Of a stretch of 64,000 nucleotides of DNA, positions 22,289 through 29,757 are shown piece by piece (the stretch's first letter is position 1; the number at the start of each line of letters is the position of its first letter). Position numbers and translations under genes: made by a program. This stretch comes from JACNKJ01 sp964344565 (GTDB lineage: Bacteria; Krumholzibacteriota; Krumholzibacteriia; JACNKJ01). The stretch lies in NCBI GenBank assembly GCA_964344565.1, contig CAYFNT010000004.1, positions 1 to 64,000 of the forward strand, read 5' to 3'. The notes beneath the pieces are model-generated. The model did not search any database. It was not told the origin of the DNA and saw only the letters and a list, made by a program, of their open reading frames with translations.

Positions 22289-23005
22289 ATGAAGATCAAC
22301 GTGGTCAGCCTCTTTCCGGATTACATGGAGGCCTCCACGAAGGTGGGCATCCTGGATCGGGCCCGGCGAAACAAGGTGGTGAGCTACCGATTCGTGAATC
22401 CCCGCGATTTCGCGAAGGACAAACACGGAACGGTGGACGACGCTCCCTACGGCGGACAGCCCGGCATGATCATGATGGCGCCGCCCATGGTGGAGGCCGT
22501 CGAGAAGGTGCAGAACGAGAGCGAGCATCCCGGCCATCCGGTGATCCTGCTCTCCCCGCGGGGCCGGCCCTACGATCAGGCCACGGCGGGGCGGCTCAGC
22601 CGCGAAGCGGAGTTCACGCTGGTCTGCGGGCGCTACAAGGGCCTGGACGAGCGCATCCGCGACCTGGTCATCACGGAGGAGATCTCCCTGGGGGATTTCA
22701 TCCTCACCGGCGGCGAGCTGGGGGCGGCGGTGATCATCGATTCGGTGGTCAGACTGCTGCCCGACGTGATGACCGACCTGGAATCGGCGGAGACCGATTC
22801 CTTCGGTGCCGACAAGAACGGCGGCCTGGACTGGCCGCACTACACTCGGCCCGAGGAGTATCGAGGCATCAAGGTCCCGGGAGTTCTGCTCAGCGGGGAC
22901 CACGCGAAGATCAAACAATGGAGAGAAGAGCAGTCGAGGCGGCTGACGAAAGAGACCCGCCCCGACCTGCTCGCGAAGGACGGCCCGGACGATCCCGGCG
23001 CATAA
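22289..23005 (+). CDS. trmD: tRNA (guanine-37-N1)-methyltransferase TrmD
   Basis: The 238-residue SPOUT enzyme shows the trefoil-knot SAM site (LSPRGRPYDQATAGRL, LVCGRYKGLDERI, GDFILTGGELGAAVIIDSVVRLLP) and the catalytic block LDWPHYTRPEEYRG. It methylates G37 next to the anticodon to prevent frameshifting. It abuts rimM without a gap. Confidence 0.97.
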   Translation: MKINVVSLFPDYMEASTKVGILDRARRNKVVSYRFVNPRDFAKDKHGTVDDAPYGGQPGMIMMAPPMVEAVEKVQNESEHPGHPVILLSPRGRPYDQATAGRLSREAEFTLVCGRYKGLDERIRDLVITEEISLGDFILTGGELGAAVIIDSVVRLLPDVMTDLESAETDSFGADKNGGLDWPHYTRPEEYRGIKVPGVLLSGDHAKIKQWREEQSRRLTKETRPDLLAKDGPDDPGA

Positions 23006-23018
23006 ACGGAGGTGGACG

Positions 23019-23369
23019 ATGAACATCGTCGACGCGATCAGCAATCAGCAGCTGAAGGACGGGATTCCCGCTTTCAACGTGGGCGACACGGTCCGCTTCA
23101 AGGTGAAGGTGGTCGAGGGCAGCAAGGAGCGCTACCAGCCTTTCCAGGGCACGGTCATCCAGCGTCGGGGCGCCGGCGTCGAGGCGACCTTCACGGTACG
23201 CAAGCTCTCCGGGGGCATCGGCGTGGAGCGTATCTTCCCGGTGAACAGCCCCAATCTCAGCGACATCGAAGTGCTGAGCCGCGGCAAGGTGCGGCGCGCC
23301 AAGCTCTACTACCTGCGCGAGCTCAAGGGCAAGAAGGCGCGGGTGAAGGCCATCCGGGAGACCAAGTAG
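23019..23369 (+). CDS. rplS: 50S ribosomal protein bL19
   Basis: The 116-residue protein has the bL19 core: FNVGDTVRFKVKVVEGSKER, FQGTVIQRRGAGVEATFTVRK, GVERIFPVNSPNLSDIEV and RRAKLYYLRELKGKKARVKA. GGAGGTGG precedes the ATG. A strong terminator follows 24 bases after the stop. Confidence 0.97.
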   Translation: MNIVDAISNQQLKDGIPAFNVGDTVRFKVKVVEGSKERYQPFQGTVIQRRGAGVEATFTVRKLSGGIGVERIFPVNSPNLSDIEVLSRGKVRRAKLYYLRELKGKKARVKAIRETK

Positions 23370-23393
23370 ACCGTGGTCGGGAAACGCGATAGG

Positions 23394-23426
23394 AACCGGA
23401 GCTCCGACGGGGCTCCGGTTTTTTCT
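23394..23426 (+). terminator. terminator after rplS
   Basis: The perfect 9-bp stem AACCGGAGC/GCTCCGGTT (23394-23402 and 23412-23420) is followed by a T run. It separates the ribosomal operon from rnhB and argues against any rnhB start before it. Confidence 0.92.
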
Positions 23427-23453
23427 TGGGATGCGCCAGAGGTCTTCCTGCGC

Positions 23454-24230
23454 ATGTCCCTGAAGGAGCAACGCGACTCCCTGGAAGCCCTGGATCCGGA
23501 AGGTCGCGAAACCTGGCTCGCACTCCTGGAGGACGATCCCCGCAAGGGCCGCCGGCAGCTGGCCCGCAGTCTGCGCAATCGCCAGGCGCGTCAGCGCCGG
23601 CTCGAGGAGCGCTGGCGGAGCCTCGCCGATTTCGATGCGGCACTCGCCGCCGGCGAGCTCCTGGCCGGCGTGGACGAGGTGGGGCGCGGTCCCCTGGCCG
23701 GTCCCGTGACCGCCGCCGCGGTTATCCTGCCGCCGGATTTCCACGCGCCGGGCCTGGACGACTCGAAGAAACTCAGTGCCGAGTCGCGCGAGAAGTGGGA
23801 CGCGCGCATCCGCGCCGAAGCTCTCGCCTTCGCCGTGGCCGATCTGTCCGCAGAATCGGTGGACGAACTGGGCATCCGCGAGGCCGTGTTCCGCGTCATG
23901 CGCCGGGCCCACGACGATCTCGATCCCGCGCCGGCCCTGGTGGTGGTGGACGGGCGGGAGCTGCCGCCGGGCATGCCCCATGCAAGGGCGGTCATCGACG
24001 GCGACGCGCGCAGCCTCTCCCTGGCCGCCGCCTCCGTGATCGCCAAGGTGCACCGCGACGCGCTCATGCGCGCGGCCGACCTGGAGCATCCCGGATACGA
24101 CTTCGCCGGAAACAAGGGTTACGGCTCCCCCTCGCACCTCTCGGCCCTTCGCGAAAAGGGTCCCTGCCCCTTGCACCGAAGGAGCTTCCTTGGGCGCATC
24201 CTCGCCGGCTCCGAAAAAACGGCTCGGTGA
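23454..24230 (+). CDS. rnhB: ribonuclease HII
   Basis: The 258-residue enzyme has the RNase HII core LLAGVDEVGRGPLAGPV, DDSKKLS and KGYGSPSHLSAL, with the acidic residues of the active site. It nicks RNA at ribonucleotides embedded in DNA. An N-terminal domain of about 60 residues precedes the core and contains DDPRKGRRQLARSLRNRQ, similar to the extra domain of Bacillus RnhB. The ATG at 23454 is chosen because the terminator at 23394-23426 lies inside any longer reading frame. No clear promoter is visible after the terminator. Confidence 0.93.
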   Translation: MSLKEQRDSLEALDPEGRETWLALLEDDPRKGRRQLARSLRNRQARQRRLEERWRSLADFDAALAAGELLAGVDEVGRGPLAGPVTAAAVILPPDFHAPGLDDSKKLSAESREKWDARIRAEALAFAVADLSAESVDELGIREAVFRVMRRAHDDLDPAPALVVVDGRELPPGMPHARAVIDGDARSLSLAAASVIAKVHRDALMRAADLEHPGYDFAGNKGYGSPSHLSALREKGPCPLHRRSFLGRILAGSEKTAR

Positions 24231-24558
24231 TCGCGCCGAGGCCCTGGCCGTCGCCTACCTGCAGATGGCGGGCATGATCATCCTGAAACAGAACTACCGC
24301 GTGGGAAGGCAGGAGGTGGACATCCTGGCCCGGGACGGCGCTTGCCTGGTCTTCGTGGAAGTGCGTCTGCGCCGCGGGGCCCGCTGCGGCCGCGCCGCCG
24401 AGAGCCTCACGCCGAGAAAACGCAGGGCGATGCGTGAGGGCTTGCGATTGGCTTTGCGGGAATTGAACTGGAGAGGGGAGTTCCGCCTGGACCTGCTGGC
24501 GCTGGACTGGCGGGGGGACGGACTGGGTTTGGAGCTCGAACACTATCCGGGAATCTGA
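24190..24558 (+). CDS. yraN: YraN family protein (UPF0102), nuclease-like
   Basis: The 122-residue protein has the endonuclease-like YraN fold: AEALAVAYLQMAGMIILKQNYRVGRQEVDILARDGACLVFVEVRLR, where the E-VD-EV pattern matches the PD-(D/E)XK core (the usual VEVK is VEVR here). Function in the family is unproven. The TTG start has AAGGAG upstream and lies inside the end of rnhB (41-base overlap), a common rnhB-yraN arrangement. It converges with the next gene with a four-base gap and no terminator. Confidence 0.9.
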   Translation: MGASSPAPKKRLGDRAEALAVAYLQMAGMIILKQNYRVGRQEVDILARDGACLVFVEVRLRRGARCGRAAESLTPRKRRAMREGLRLALRELNWRGEFRLDLLALDWRGDGLGLELEHYPGI

Positions 24559-24562
24559 ATGC

Positions 24563-24775
24563 TCAGATCGCCTCGCCGTCCATGTCCTCGAAGATCTCGT
24601 CCAGGTCTTCGGGGTCCATGTCCTCGTCGTAGTCTCCCGACTCGGAGGCATCCCAGGTCTCGTCCTCGTTGACCTCGATCTTGCCTTCGCCCAAGCAGAA
24701 AGGGCACTCGTCGTCTTCTAGCAATCCGGTCCCGCCGCATTCGTCGCAGGTGACCAGCTTCTTCTTCTCGGCCAT
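24563..24775 (-). CDS. small DnaJ-type zinc-finger protein with acidic tail
   Basis: The 70-residue protein carries two half-sites of the DnaJ central zinc-finger type, CDECGGTG (C10, C13) and CPFCLGEG (C24, C27), enough for one zinc ion. Residues 34-70 are almost all Asp, Glu and small residues. There is no J domain. Similar tiny CxxCxGxG proteins occur scattered in bacteria without known function; a chaperone- or ribosome-associated role is only a guess. It has its own promoter upstream on this strand. The real start is the ATG at 24775; a much longer open frame upstream is an antisense shadow. Confidence 0.8.
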   Translation of the reverse strand: MAEKKKLVTCDECGGTGLLEDDECPFCLGEGKIEVNEDETWDASESGDYDEDMDPEDLDEIFEDMDGEAI

Positions 24776-24822
24776 GATCCCTTTTCGCTGTGTCCAGAGG
24801 CCTAAGTTCTTCGCTTTCGAAA

Positions 24823-24850
24823 ATTCTAGGAAAGCCGTTGTGGAAGTCAA
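24823..24850 (-). promoter_or_regulatory. promoter of the small zinc-finger gene
   Basis: Reading leftward: -35 TTGACT (24845-24850), 16-base spacer, -10 TAGAAT (24823-24828). The leader is about 40 bases. The local sequence is notably AT-richer than the coding surroundings. Confidence 0.7.
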
Positions 24851-24982
24851 CCGTAAAGCGACGGGATTGTCGCCGCGCTGCAAATCCGTGAACAGGATGG
24901 TCGCCTGAGCCCCATGGGACGGGGCCCAGCGGGGCCTCCGTTCGGGCCCCTCCTTTGCCAGTGAAGCGGCGAGGAGGTCTCC

Positions 24983-26455
24983 ATGCACGCAGTGTGGAAA
25001 GGCGGCAGCCTGCGGGGCCTGGACGCCCTGCCGGTGAGGATCGAGGTTCAGATGTCCCGCGGGCTGCCCGGCATCGGCATGGTGGGACTGGCCGGCGCGG
25101 CCACCCGGGAGAGCCGGGATCGGGTGCTCGGCGCTCTTCGGGAATGCGGCTTCAGCACTCCCGCGGGCCGGGTCACCGTGAATCTCGCTCCCGCCGAAGA
25201 ACCCAAGGAGGGCGCGGCCTTCGACCTGGCCATCGCCCTGGGCATCCTCGAGGTATCCAGGCAGATCCGGGTGAGGCGCGGTCGCCGCTGGTGGCTTCTC
25301 GGGGAACTCGCCCTGGACGGTCGTCTTCTGCCCGTACGCGGCGCCCTCGTACTCGGTCTGGCCGCTCGCCGCGCCGGGGCCGAGGGAGTGCTCTTCCCTC
25401 CGGGCAACGCGCCCGAGTTGGGACAGCTCGACGGCATTCGCAAGGGAGTGCTCTCCAGTCTGACCCAGGTCGTCGACTGGATTGAAGGGCGCGGCGATGT
25501 CAGCAGGCCGGCCTCGTCCGGTCGCCCCGAGAAGGCGAAGCGGACCACGCCCATCCTGGACGGCATCGAGGGCCAGCAGCGATTGCGCCGAGCCCTGGAA
25601 ATCGCCGCGGCGGGAGGACATCACCTGCTGCTGGTGGGGGCGCCCGGCGGAGGCAAGACCCTGCTGGCCAGAGCCCTGCGGGAGCTGCTGCCGCCCCTGT
25701 CGCCCGAGGAGGAGGGAGAGGTGCTCGCCCTCCGTTCCCTGGCCGGCCTGCCTCTTCGCCAGGATGGACTGCGGCCCTTCCGCGCGCCGCACCACAGCCT
25801 CAGCGCTCCTGGGCTCCTGGGCACCCTCGGACGCGGCGGGCGGCCCGGCGAACTGGCCCTGGCCCACCGGGGACTGCTCTTCCTGGACGAACTGCCCGAG
25901 TTCAACCGGGCGGTGCTGGAGTCCCTGCGTCAGCCCATGGAGGAGGGCTCCTACACCCTCAGCCGCGGCGCGGGACGGCTTCGCTGGCCGTCCCGTTTCC
26001 AACTGGTGGCGGCCATGAATCCCTGTCCCTGCGGACAGCTTCTGCGCGGACGCGAACACTGCCGCTGTGCCACGCCGCAGCTTCGCCGCTACCTCGCCCG
26101 GCTTTCGGGTCCCATCCTCGATCGCATCGACATGATCCTGGAGGTCCCTCCCTGGACCGGCCTGCGTGAGGAAAGCGACTCGGGCCTGCCGGCCCTGGAA
26201 CGGGTGTCCGCCGCCCACGATCGGCTCGGAACCCGCCCGCCGGAGATGGATCCCCACCTGGAATCCTGGCTGGACGCCCAATTGGCCGGCTCCGCCGCCA
26301 GCTATCGTCTCCGCGAAAAGGTGCGAAGACTCGCAACCAGCCTCGCGGCCCTCGATGACAGGTCCGTGATAAGCCGCGGGCAGGTCCTGGAAGCCTTGGA
26401 ATTCGCCCTCCACTTTCGTAAACGATTCACCTCCATGGCTTCCGAGGGCCTCTGA
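24983..26455 (+). CDS. comM: YifB/ComM family Mg-chelatase-like AAA ATPase
   Basis: The 490-residue protein has the N-terminal Lon-protease-like ChlI domain (residues about 1-170: IEVQMSRGLPGIGMVGLAGAATRESRDRV). The AAA+ Mg-chelatase module follows, with Walker A GAPGGGKT at 219-226, Walker B LLFLDELPEF and the family cysteine cluster MNPCPCG...CRCA, and then the C-terminal helical domain. ComM is a branch-migration helicase helping integration of transforming DNA. GGAGGTCTCC precedes the ATG. No firm promoter is seen; a GC-rich hairpin (GGGGCCC...GGGCCCC, about 24920-24955) lies in the upstream gap. Confidence 0.93.
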   Translation: MHAVWKGGSLRGLDALPVRIEVQMSRGLPGIGMVGLAGAATRESRDRVLGALRECGFSTPAGRVTVNLAPAEEPKEGAAFDLAIALGILEVSRQIRVRRGRRWWLLGELALDGRLLPVRGALVLGLAARRAGAEGVLFPPGNAPELGQLDGIRKGVLSSLTQVVDWIEGRGDVSRPASSGRPEKAKRTTPILDGIEGQQRLRRALEIAAAGGHHLLLVGAPGGGKTLLARALRELLPPLSPEEEGEVLALRSLAGLPLRQDGLRPFRAPHHSLSAPGLLGTLGRGGRPGELALAHRGLLFLDELPEFNRAVLESLRQPMEEGSYTLSRGAGRLRWPSRFQLVAAMNPCPCGQLLRGREHCRCATPQLRRYLARLSGPILDRIDMILEVPPWTGLREESDSGLPALERVSAAHDRLGTRPPEMDPHLESWLDAQLAGSAASYRLREKVRRLATSLAALDDRSVISRGQVLEALEFALHFRKRFTSMASEGL

Positions 26456-26474
26456 TTCCCGAGGCTTTTCCCAA

Positions 26475-26503
26475 TTGTGAGGGGCCCCGAAATCTGTTAT
26501 CTT
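26475..26503 (+). promoter_or_regulatory. probable promoter for the exported thioredoxin-like gene
   Basis: The -35-like TTGTGA (26475-26480) and -10-like TATCTT (26498-26503) are 17 bases apart in the only AT-rich stretch between comM and the next gene. Confidence 0.45.
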
Positions 26504-26557
26504 TAATGGCGATAGCACTATCTTGGATCTCTCGGGCACCCCTTCATGGAGGAAGTT

Positions 26558-27832
26558 TTGCGAGTCAACCACTGGCTGACCGTGCTTCCATTTCTGTTCC
26601 TCCTGCAGATCAGTTTCTGTGGACAGCAGGAAGTGGATTCCGCCCTGCTCACCATCGAGGTCAAGGACGACCTGGGTGAGCCTCTGACCGAGGCCGTCGT
26701 TCTGCTCAACGGATCGGTTCTCGACCTTCCGCCGCCCATCACCCTGGAACTGGATCCCTGGATCAGCCATCGCATCGAGGTCCAGGAGATCAGCGGATGG
26801 GTCTTCCTTCCGGGGTCCCATGAACTCACCCTCAGGCCCGGCAGCGAGCAGACCCTGGTCTTCGAGGGGAGCAGTCTCACCGGACTTCTGAACGTGAGTA
26901 CCGTGGATCTCTGGGACGGAGAGTTGACCGGCGCCGAAATCTTGGTGGACGGTTCTCCCCAGGGGCTGACCACGCCCGCCCAGATCACCCTGCCTGCGGG
27001 ACGCGACCTGGAGCTGTCCGTTCAGCTGGATGGCTGGAGCTACGATCCCGGAAGCATCATGGTCAACCTGGAATCCGGCGGCGAGGAGTCGGTGGAATTC
27101 GAGGGGCATCGCAGCACTCGAGTGGTGCTCGGCGAAGATTTCAACAACACCAACTGCCCCGGATGTCCCGAGGCCGAGGAAGCGCTCTGGCAGGCCAAGG
27201 GCAATGCCTCCGGAGATGTCTTCCCGCTGTCCTGGCACCTGTTCTGGCCGGCCCTCTTCGATCCATTCTATCAGTACAACATCGAGGCCAACAAGGAACG
27301 CTGGGTCTTCTACGGCGGCTACGACTTCATCAACCTGCCGGCCATCTTCGTGGACGGCGAGGCCGTGTCCGACCCCCAGAGCAGCCAGGAGATCCTGGAT
27401 GCCTGTGAGGCAAGACTGCTGGGCAGCCCCAAACTCGCCATGCGCGTCCACTCCGAGCGTGAGGTCGACGAGGTCACCGTGTTCGTCGACGGCAAGGTCC
27501 TTGCGGATTACGGGGCCGGATCCTGGCGCATCTACTACGGGCTGGCCGAGGCGGATGTGGAGGAAGAGGACGGCGGCAACGGCCAGACCCATTTCCAGAA
27601 CGTGGTCCGTCACCTCAACGGAGTCGACGGGTACGTGGCCGATCACGGCGAGACGCCGTCCATCGGCGAGGTTTTCGATGTGGCGGTGGGGGAATTCTTC
27701 GATTTCGAGATCACGTTCACGCCCGATTTCGGAGTCGTGGACGCGAACGAACTTCTAGCATTCGTTTTCGTGCAAGCCGAGGGCAGTCGCGAGGTTCTCG
27801 ACGCTGCCTATGAAACCCATGGAGGACCGTGA
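26558..27832 (+). CDS. exported PEGA-like and thioredoxin-fold (Omp28-like) protein
   Basis: The 424-residue protein begins with a hydrophobic export signal (WLTVLPFLFLLQISFCGQQ). The cysteine after it could be a lipid site but the residue before it (Phe) is not typical of a lipobox. Two or three beta repeats follow, one PEGA-like (ILVDGSPQGLTTPAQITLPAG, about 128-148). From about 188 a thioredoxin-like domain begins, with a CPGC redox motif (C200, C203) and a later conserved-looking NLPAIFVDGE, like Omp28-family surface proteins. The TTG start at 26558 is preferred because GGAGG lies six bases before it; an in-frame ATG at 26546 overlaps that site. It ends one base before the next gene. Confidence 0.65.
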   Translation: MRVNHWLTVLPFLFLLQISFCGQQEVDSALLTIEVKDDLGEPLTEAVVLLNGSVLDLPPPITLELDPWISHRIEVQEISGWVFLPGSHELTLRPGSEQTLVFEGSSLTGLLNVSTVDLWDGELTGAEILVDGSPQGLTTPAQITLPAGRDLELSVQLDGWSYDPGSIMVNLESGGEESVEFEGHRSTRVVLGEDFNNTNCPGCPEAEEALWQAKGNASGDVFPLSWHLFWPALFDPFYQYNIEANKERWVFYGGYDFINLPAIFVDGEAVSDPQSSQEILDACEARLLGSPKLAMRVHSEREVDEVTVFVDGKVLADYGAGSWRIYYGLAEADVEEEDGGNGQTHFQNVVRHLNGVDGYVADHGETPSIGEVFDVAVGEFFDFEITFTPDFGVVDANELLAFVFVQAEGSREVLDAAYETHGGP

Positions 27833-27833
27833 C

Positions 27834-29159
27834 ATGCGTCACCTGCTGATCATCATCGCCATCATGGTCGCCGCGCCGGCCGCCTTCGCCGCCGCAGGCT
27901 TCACCTTCGAGCCCGTCCATCAGGTGGGCACGGGAGGCCAGTTCGATCTGGTGTCCCTCCACGCCTGGCTCACCAATACGGGCGACGATCGCGACACCTT
28001 CACCCTTCACAAGGACGAAACCCTGCCCGCCGATTGGCAGTCCTCCTTCTGCGAAGGCGAGATCTGCTACCCGCCCTTCCTGCATGACGTGGAAGTGGTC
28101 CTGGATCCCGACGAATCCGCGGAGATCCTGGTGGACATCCAGGTGAACACCGTCGTGGGTTCGGGCTTCGATCTGGTGACCATCACCAGCGGGAACGACC
28201 CCGGCGTGAGCGGTCAGTGGACATTCGCCGCCATCCACACCAGCTGCGACGTACTGGTGGTGGACGACGCCATGGGCGGCATGGATCTGCGCAACCTCTT
28301 CGAGACCCACATGGCGCCCCGCATCCCGGGCATCTGGCCCCACGATGCCGAGGCTCCGGATCTGACCGCGTTGCAGACCTTCCCCAAGACATTCTGGATC
28401 ACGGGAACCGAGGGCCCCAGCTTCGACGCGGACGATCAGACGGTCATCGGCGACTTCCTGGGCGGCGGCGGCGCATTGCTGATCTCCGGCCAGAACGCGG
28501 CCTCGGACCTCTGCGATCCCGGCAGCACCTGGTATTCCGTGGACAGCCACGACTGGTACACCGCCACCACGGGTTGCGACTGGACGGGCGATCACGGAGC
28601 CACGGGACCGCTGCTGAGCGGCGAGCCCGGCAGTTTCCTGGGCGACGACCTGGACCTGCAGCTCGACGGCAGCCAGGTCGAGTGCGATGAACTGGCCCTC
28701 GGCGCCGGTCCCGGTTCGGTGGCCTTCCGCTATCCGGGCGGCAACCCCGCCGGTCTCATTCGCACCGACAACGGCCGCCTGGTGAACCTCGGCTTCGACA
28801 TCGAAGGCGTCGAGGACGATCGCGGCACCCTGGCCGTCCTGCTCGATCGCATCTGCACGGTGCTGGACGATCCCACCAGCGTGGACCAGGCCGCGGCCTT
28901 CGCGCTGCGGGTCGAGGGGAACTATCCGAACCCCTTCAATCCGAAGACGAGCATCCGCTTCAATGCCGGCAGCGCCGGCACGGGCGAGTTGCTGGTCATG
29001 GATGTCCGCGGACGCCGGGTGCACAGCGAAAACCTTCAGATCAGCGAAGGCGCGAACCAGGTGGAGTTCGCCGGCGGGTCCCTAGCCAGCGGCGTCTATC
29101 TCTACACGGTTCGGATGAACGGAGAATCGGCCAGCGGACGCATGGTCCTGGCCAAGTAA
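27834..29159 (+). CDS. secreted protein with C-terminal sorting domain
   Basis: The 441-residue protein has a signal peptide (MRHLLIIIAIMVAAPAAFAA). Residues about 20-130 resemble an Ig-like/CARDB-type beta domain. Residues about 135-340 look like a class I glutamine-amidotransferase-like or Rossmann fold (DVLVVDDAMGGMDLRNLFE, TFPKTFWITGTEG, FLGGGGALLISGQNAA, NLGFDIEGVEDD). The last 85 residues are a classic sorting tail, NYPNPFNPKTSIRF to SGVYLYTVRMNG and RMVLAK. The ATG is placed eight bases after GGAGG. It is probably co-transcribed with the gene before it. The role is unknown. Confidence 0.7.
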   Translation: MRHLLIIIAIMVAAPAAFAAAGFTFEPVHQVGTGGQFDLVSLHAWLTNTGDDRDTFTLHKDETLPADWQSSFCEGEICYPPFLHDVEVVLDPDESAEILVDIQVNTVVGSGFDLVTITSGNDPGVSGQWTFAAIHTSCDVLVVDDAMGGMDLRNLFETHMAPRIPGIWPHDAEAPDLTALQTFPKTFWITGTEGPSFDADDQTVIGDFLGGGGALLISGQNAASDLCDPGSTWYSVDSHDWYTATTGCDWTGDHGATGPLLSGEPGSFLGDDLDLQLDGSQVECDELALGAGPGSVAFRYPGGNPAGLIRTDNGRLVNLGFDIEGVEDDRGTLAVLLDRICTVLDDPTSVDQAAAFALRVEGNYPNPFNPKTSIRFNAGSAGTGELLVMDVRGRRVHSENLQISEGANQVEFAGGSLASGVYLYTVRMNGESASGRMVLAK

Positions 29160-29175
29160 GACAAGTCGATGGGCG

Positions 29176-29204
29176 AGCTCCCGGCGGCCGGTCCGCCGGG
29201 AGCT
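29176..29204 (+). terminator. perfect 12-bp hairpin after the sorting-tail gene
   Basis: AGCTCCCGGCGG (29176-29187) and its exact complement (29193-29204) enclose a five-base loop. No T run follows (TCATGATG), so it may be an RNA 3'-end stabiliser or a weak terminator rather than a canonical one. Confidence 0.55.
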
Positions 29205-29232
29205 TCATGATGTCAAAAGGAAAGGAATCCTC

Positions 29233-29757
29233 ATGCGCATCACGCGAATCCTAATTCCGATGCTTCTGGTCCTCCTGCTTCCCCTCATGGCTCTGGCCGA
29301 GGGCAAGAAGCTTCCGCGCATTTCCGTGACCGACCTGGAAGGCAAGAAGCACGACGTGAGCGAGTTCCTGGGCGAGGGTCCCGTGCTGCTCAACTTCTGG
29401 GCCACCTGGTGCAAGCCCTGTCTGGCGGAGCTGCCCAAGGTGGAGGCCTTCCAGAAGGAGTGGGCGGAGAAGTCGGGTCTGAAACTCATCACCGTGTCCA
29501 TCGACGATCCCCGTTCCCAGAAGCAGATCAAGCCCTTCGTGCATCGTCACGGCTTCGAGTTCCCGGTCTACACCGATTCGAACCAGGAGGCCCTGCGCAA
29601 GCTGGGCGGCCGAGGGGTGCCCTTCAACGTGCTCATCGGCACCGACGGCAGAATCCTCGATGCCCATGCGGGCTTCAAGGAGAAGGACACCGAGACCTGG
29701 GCCGAGATGATCCTGGCCGACAATCCCGATATCCAGCCGGAGGAGGGCGATGAATAG
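29233..29757 (+). CDS. TlpA/ResA-like exported thiol-disulfide oxidoreductase
   Basis: The 174-residue protein has a signal peptide or anchor (residues 1-22). The thioredoxin fold of the AhpC/TSA-Redoxin type carries WCKPC (C60, C63) after LLNFWATW, a GRGVPFNVLIGTDGRIL cis-Pro segment and a TEDG-type C-terminus. It would reduce disulfides of periplasmic partners such as apocytochrome c. AAAGGAAAGGA precedes the ATG. Its last eight bases overlap the barrel gene that follows, so the two are likely partners. Confidence 0.88.
   Translation: MRITRILIPMLLVLLLPLMALAEGKKLPRISVTDLEGKKHDVSEFLGEGPVLLNFWATWCKPCLAELPKVEAFQKEWAEKSGLKLITVSIDDPRSQKQIKPFVHRHGFEFPVYTDSNQEALRKLGGRGVPFNVLIGTDGRILDAHAGFKEKDTETWAEMILADNPDIQPEEGDE

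Noticed and set aside
23373..23453. An earlier rnhB start at 23373
   Set aside because: The rplS terminator (23394-23426) would lie within the coding sequence.
24776..27646. A leftward open frame of about 950 codons upstream of the small zinc-finger gene
   Set aside because: It lies antisense to comM and the exported thioredoxin-like gene, both of which have clear family motifs. Only its last 70 codons, after ATG 24775, are real.
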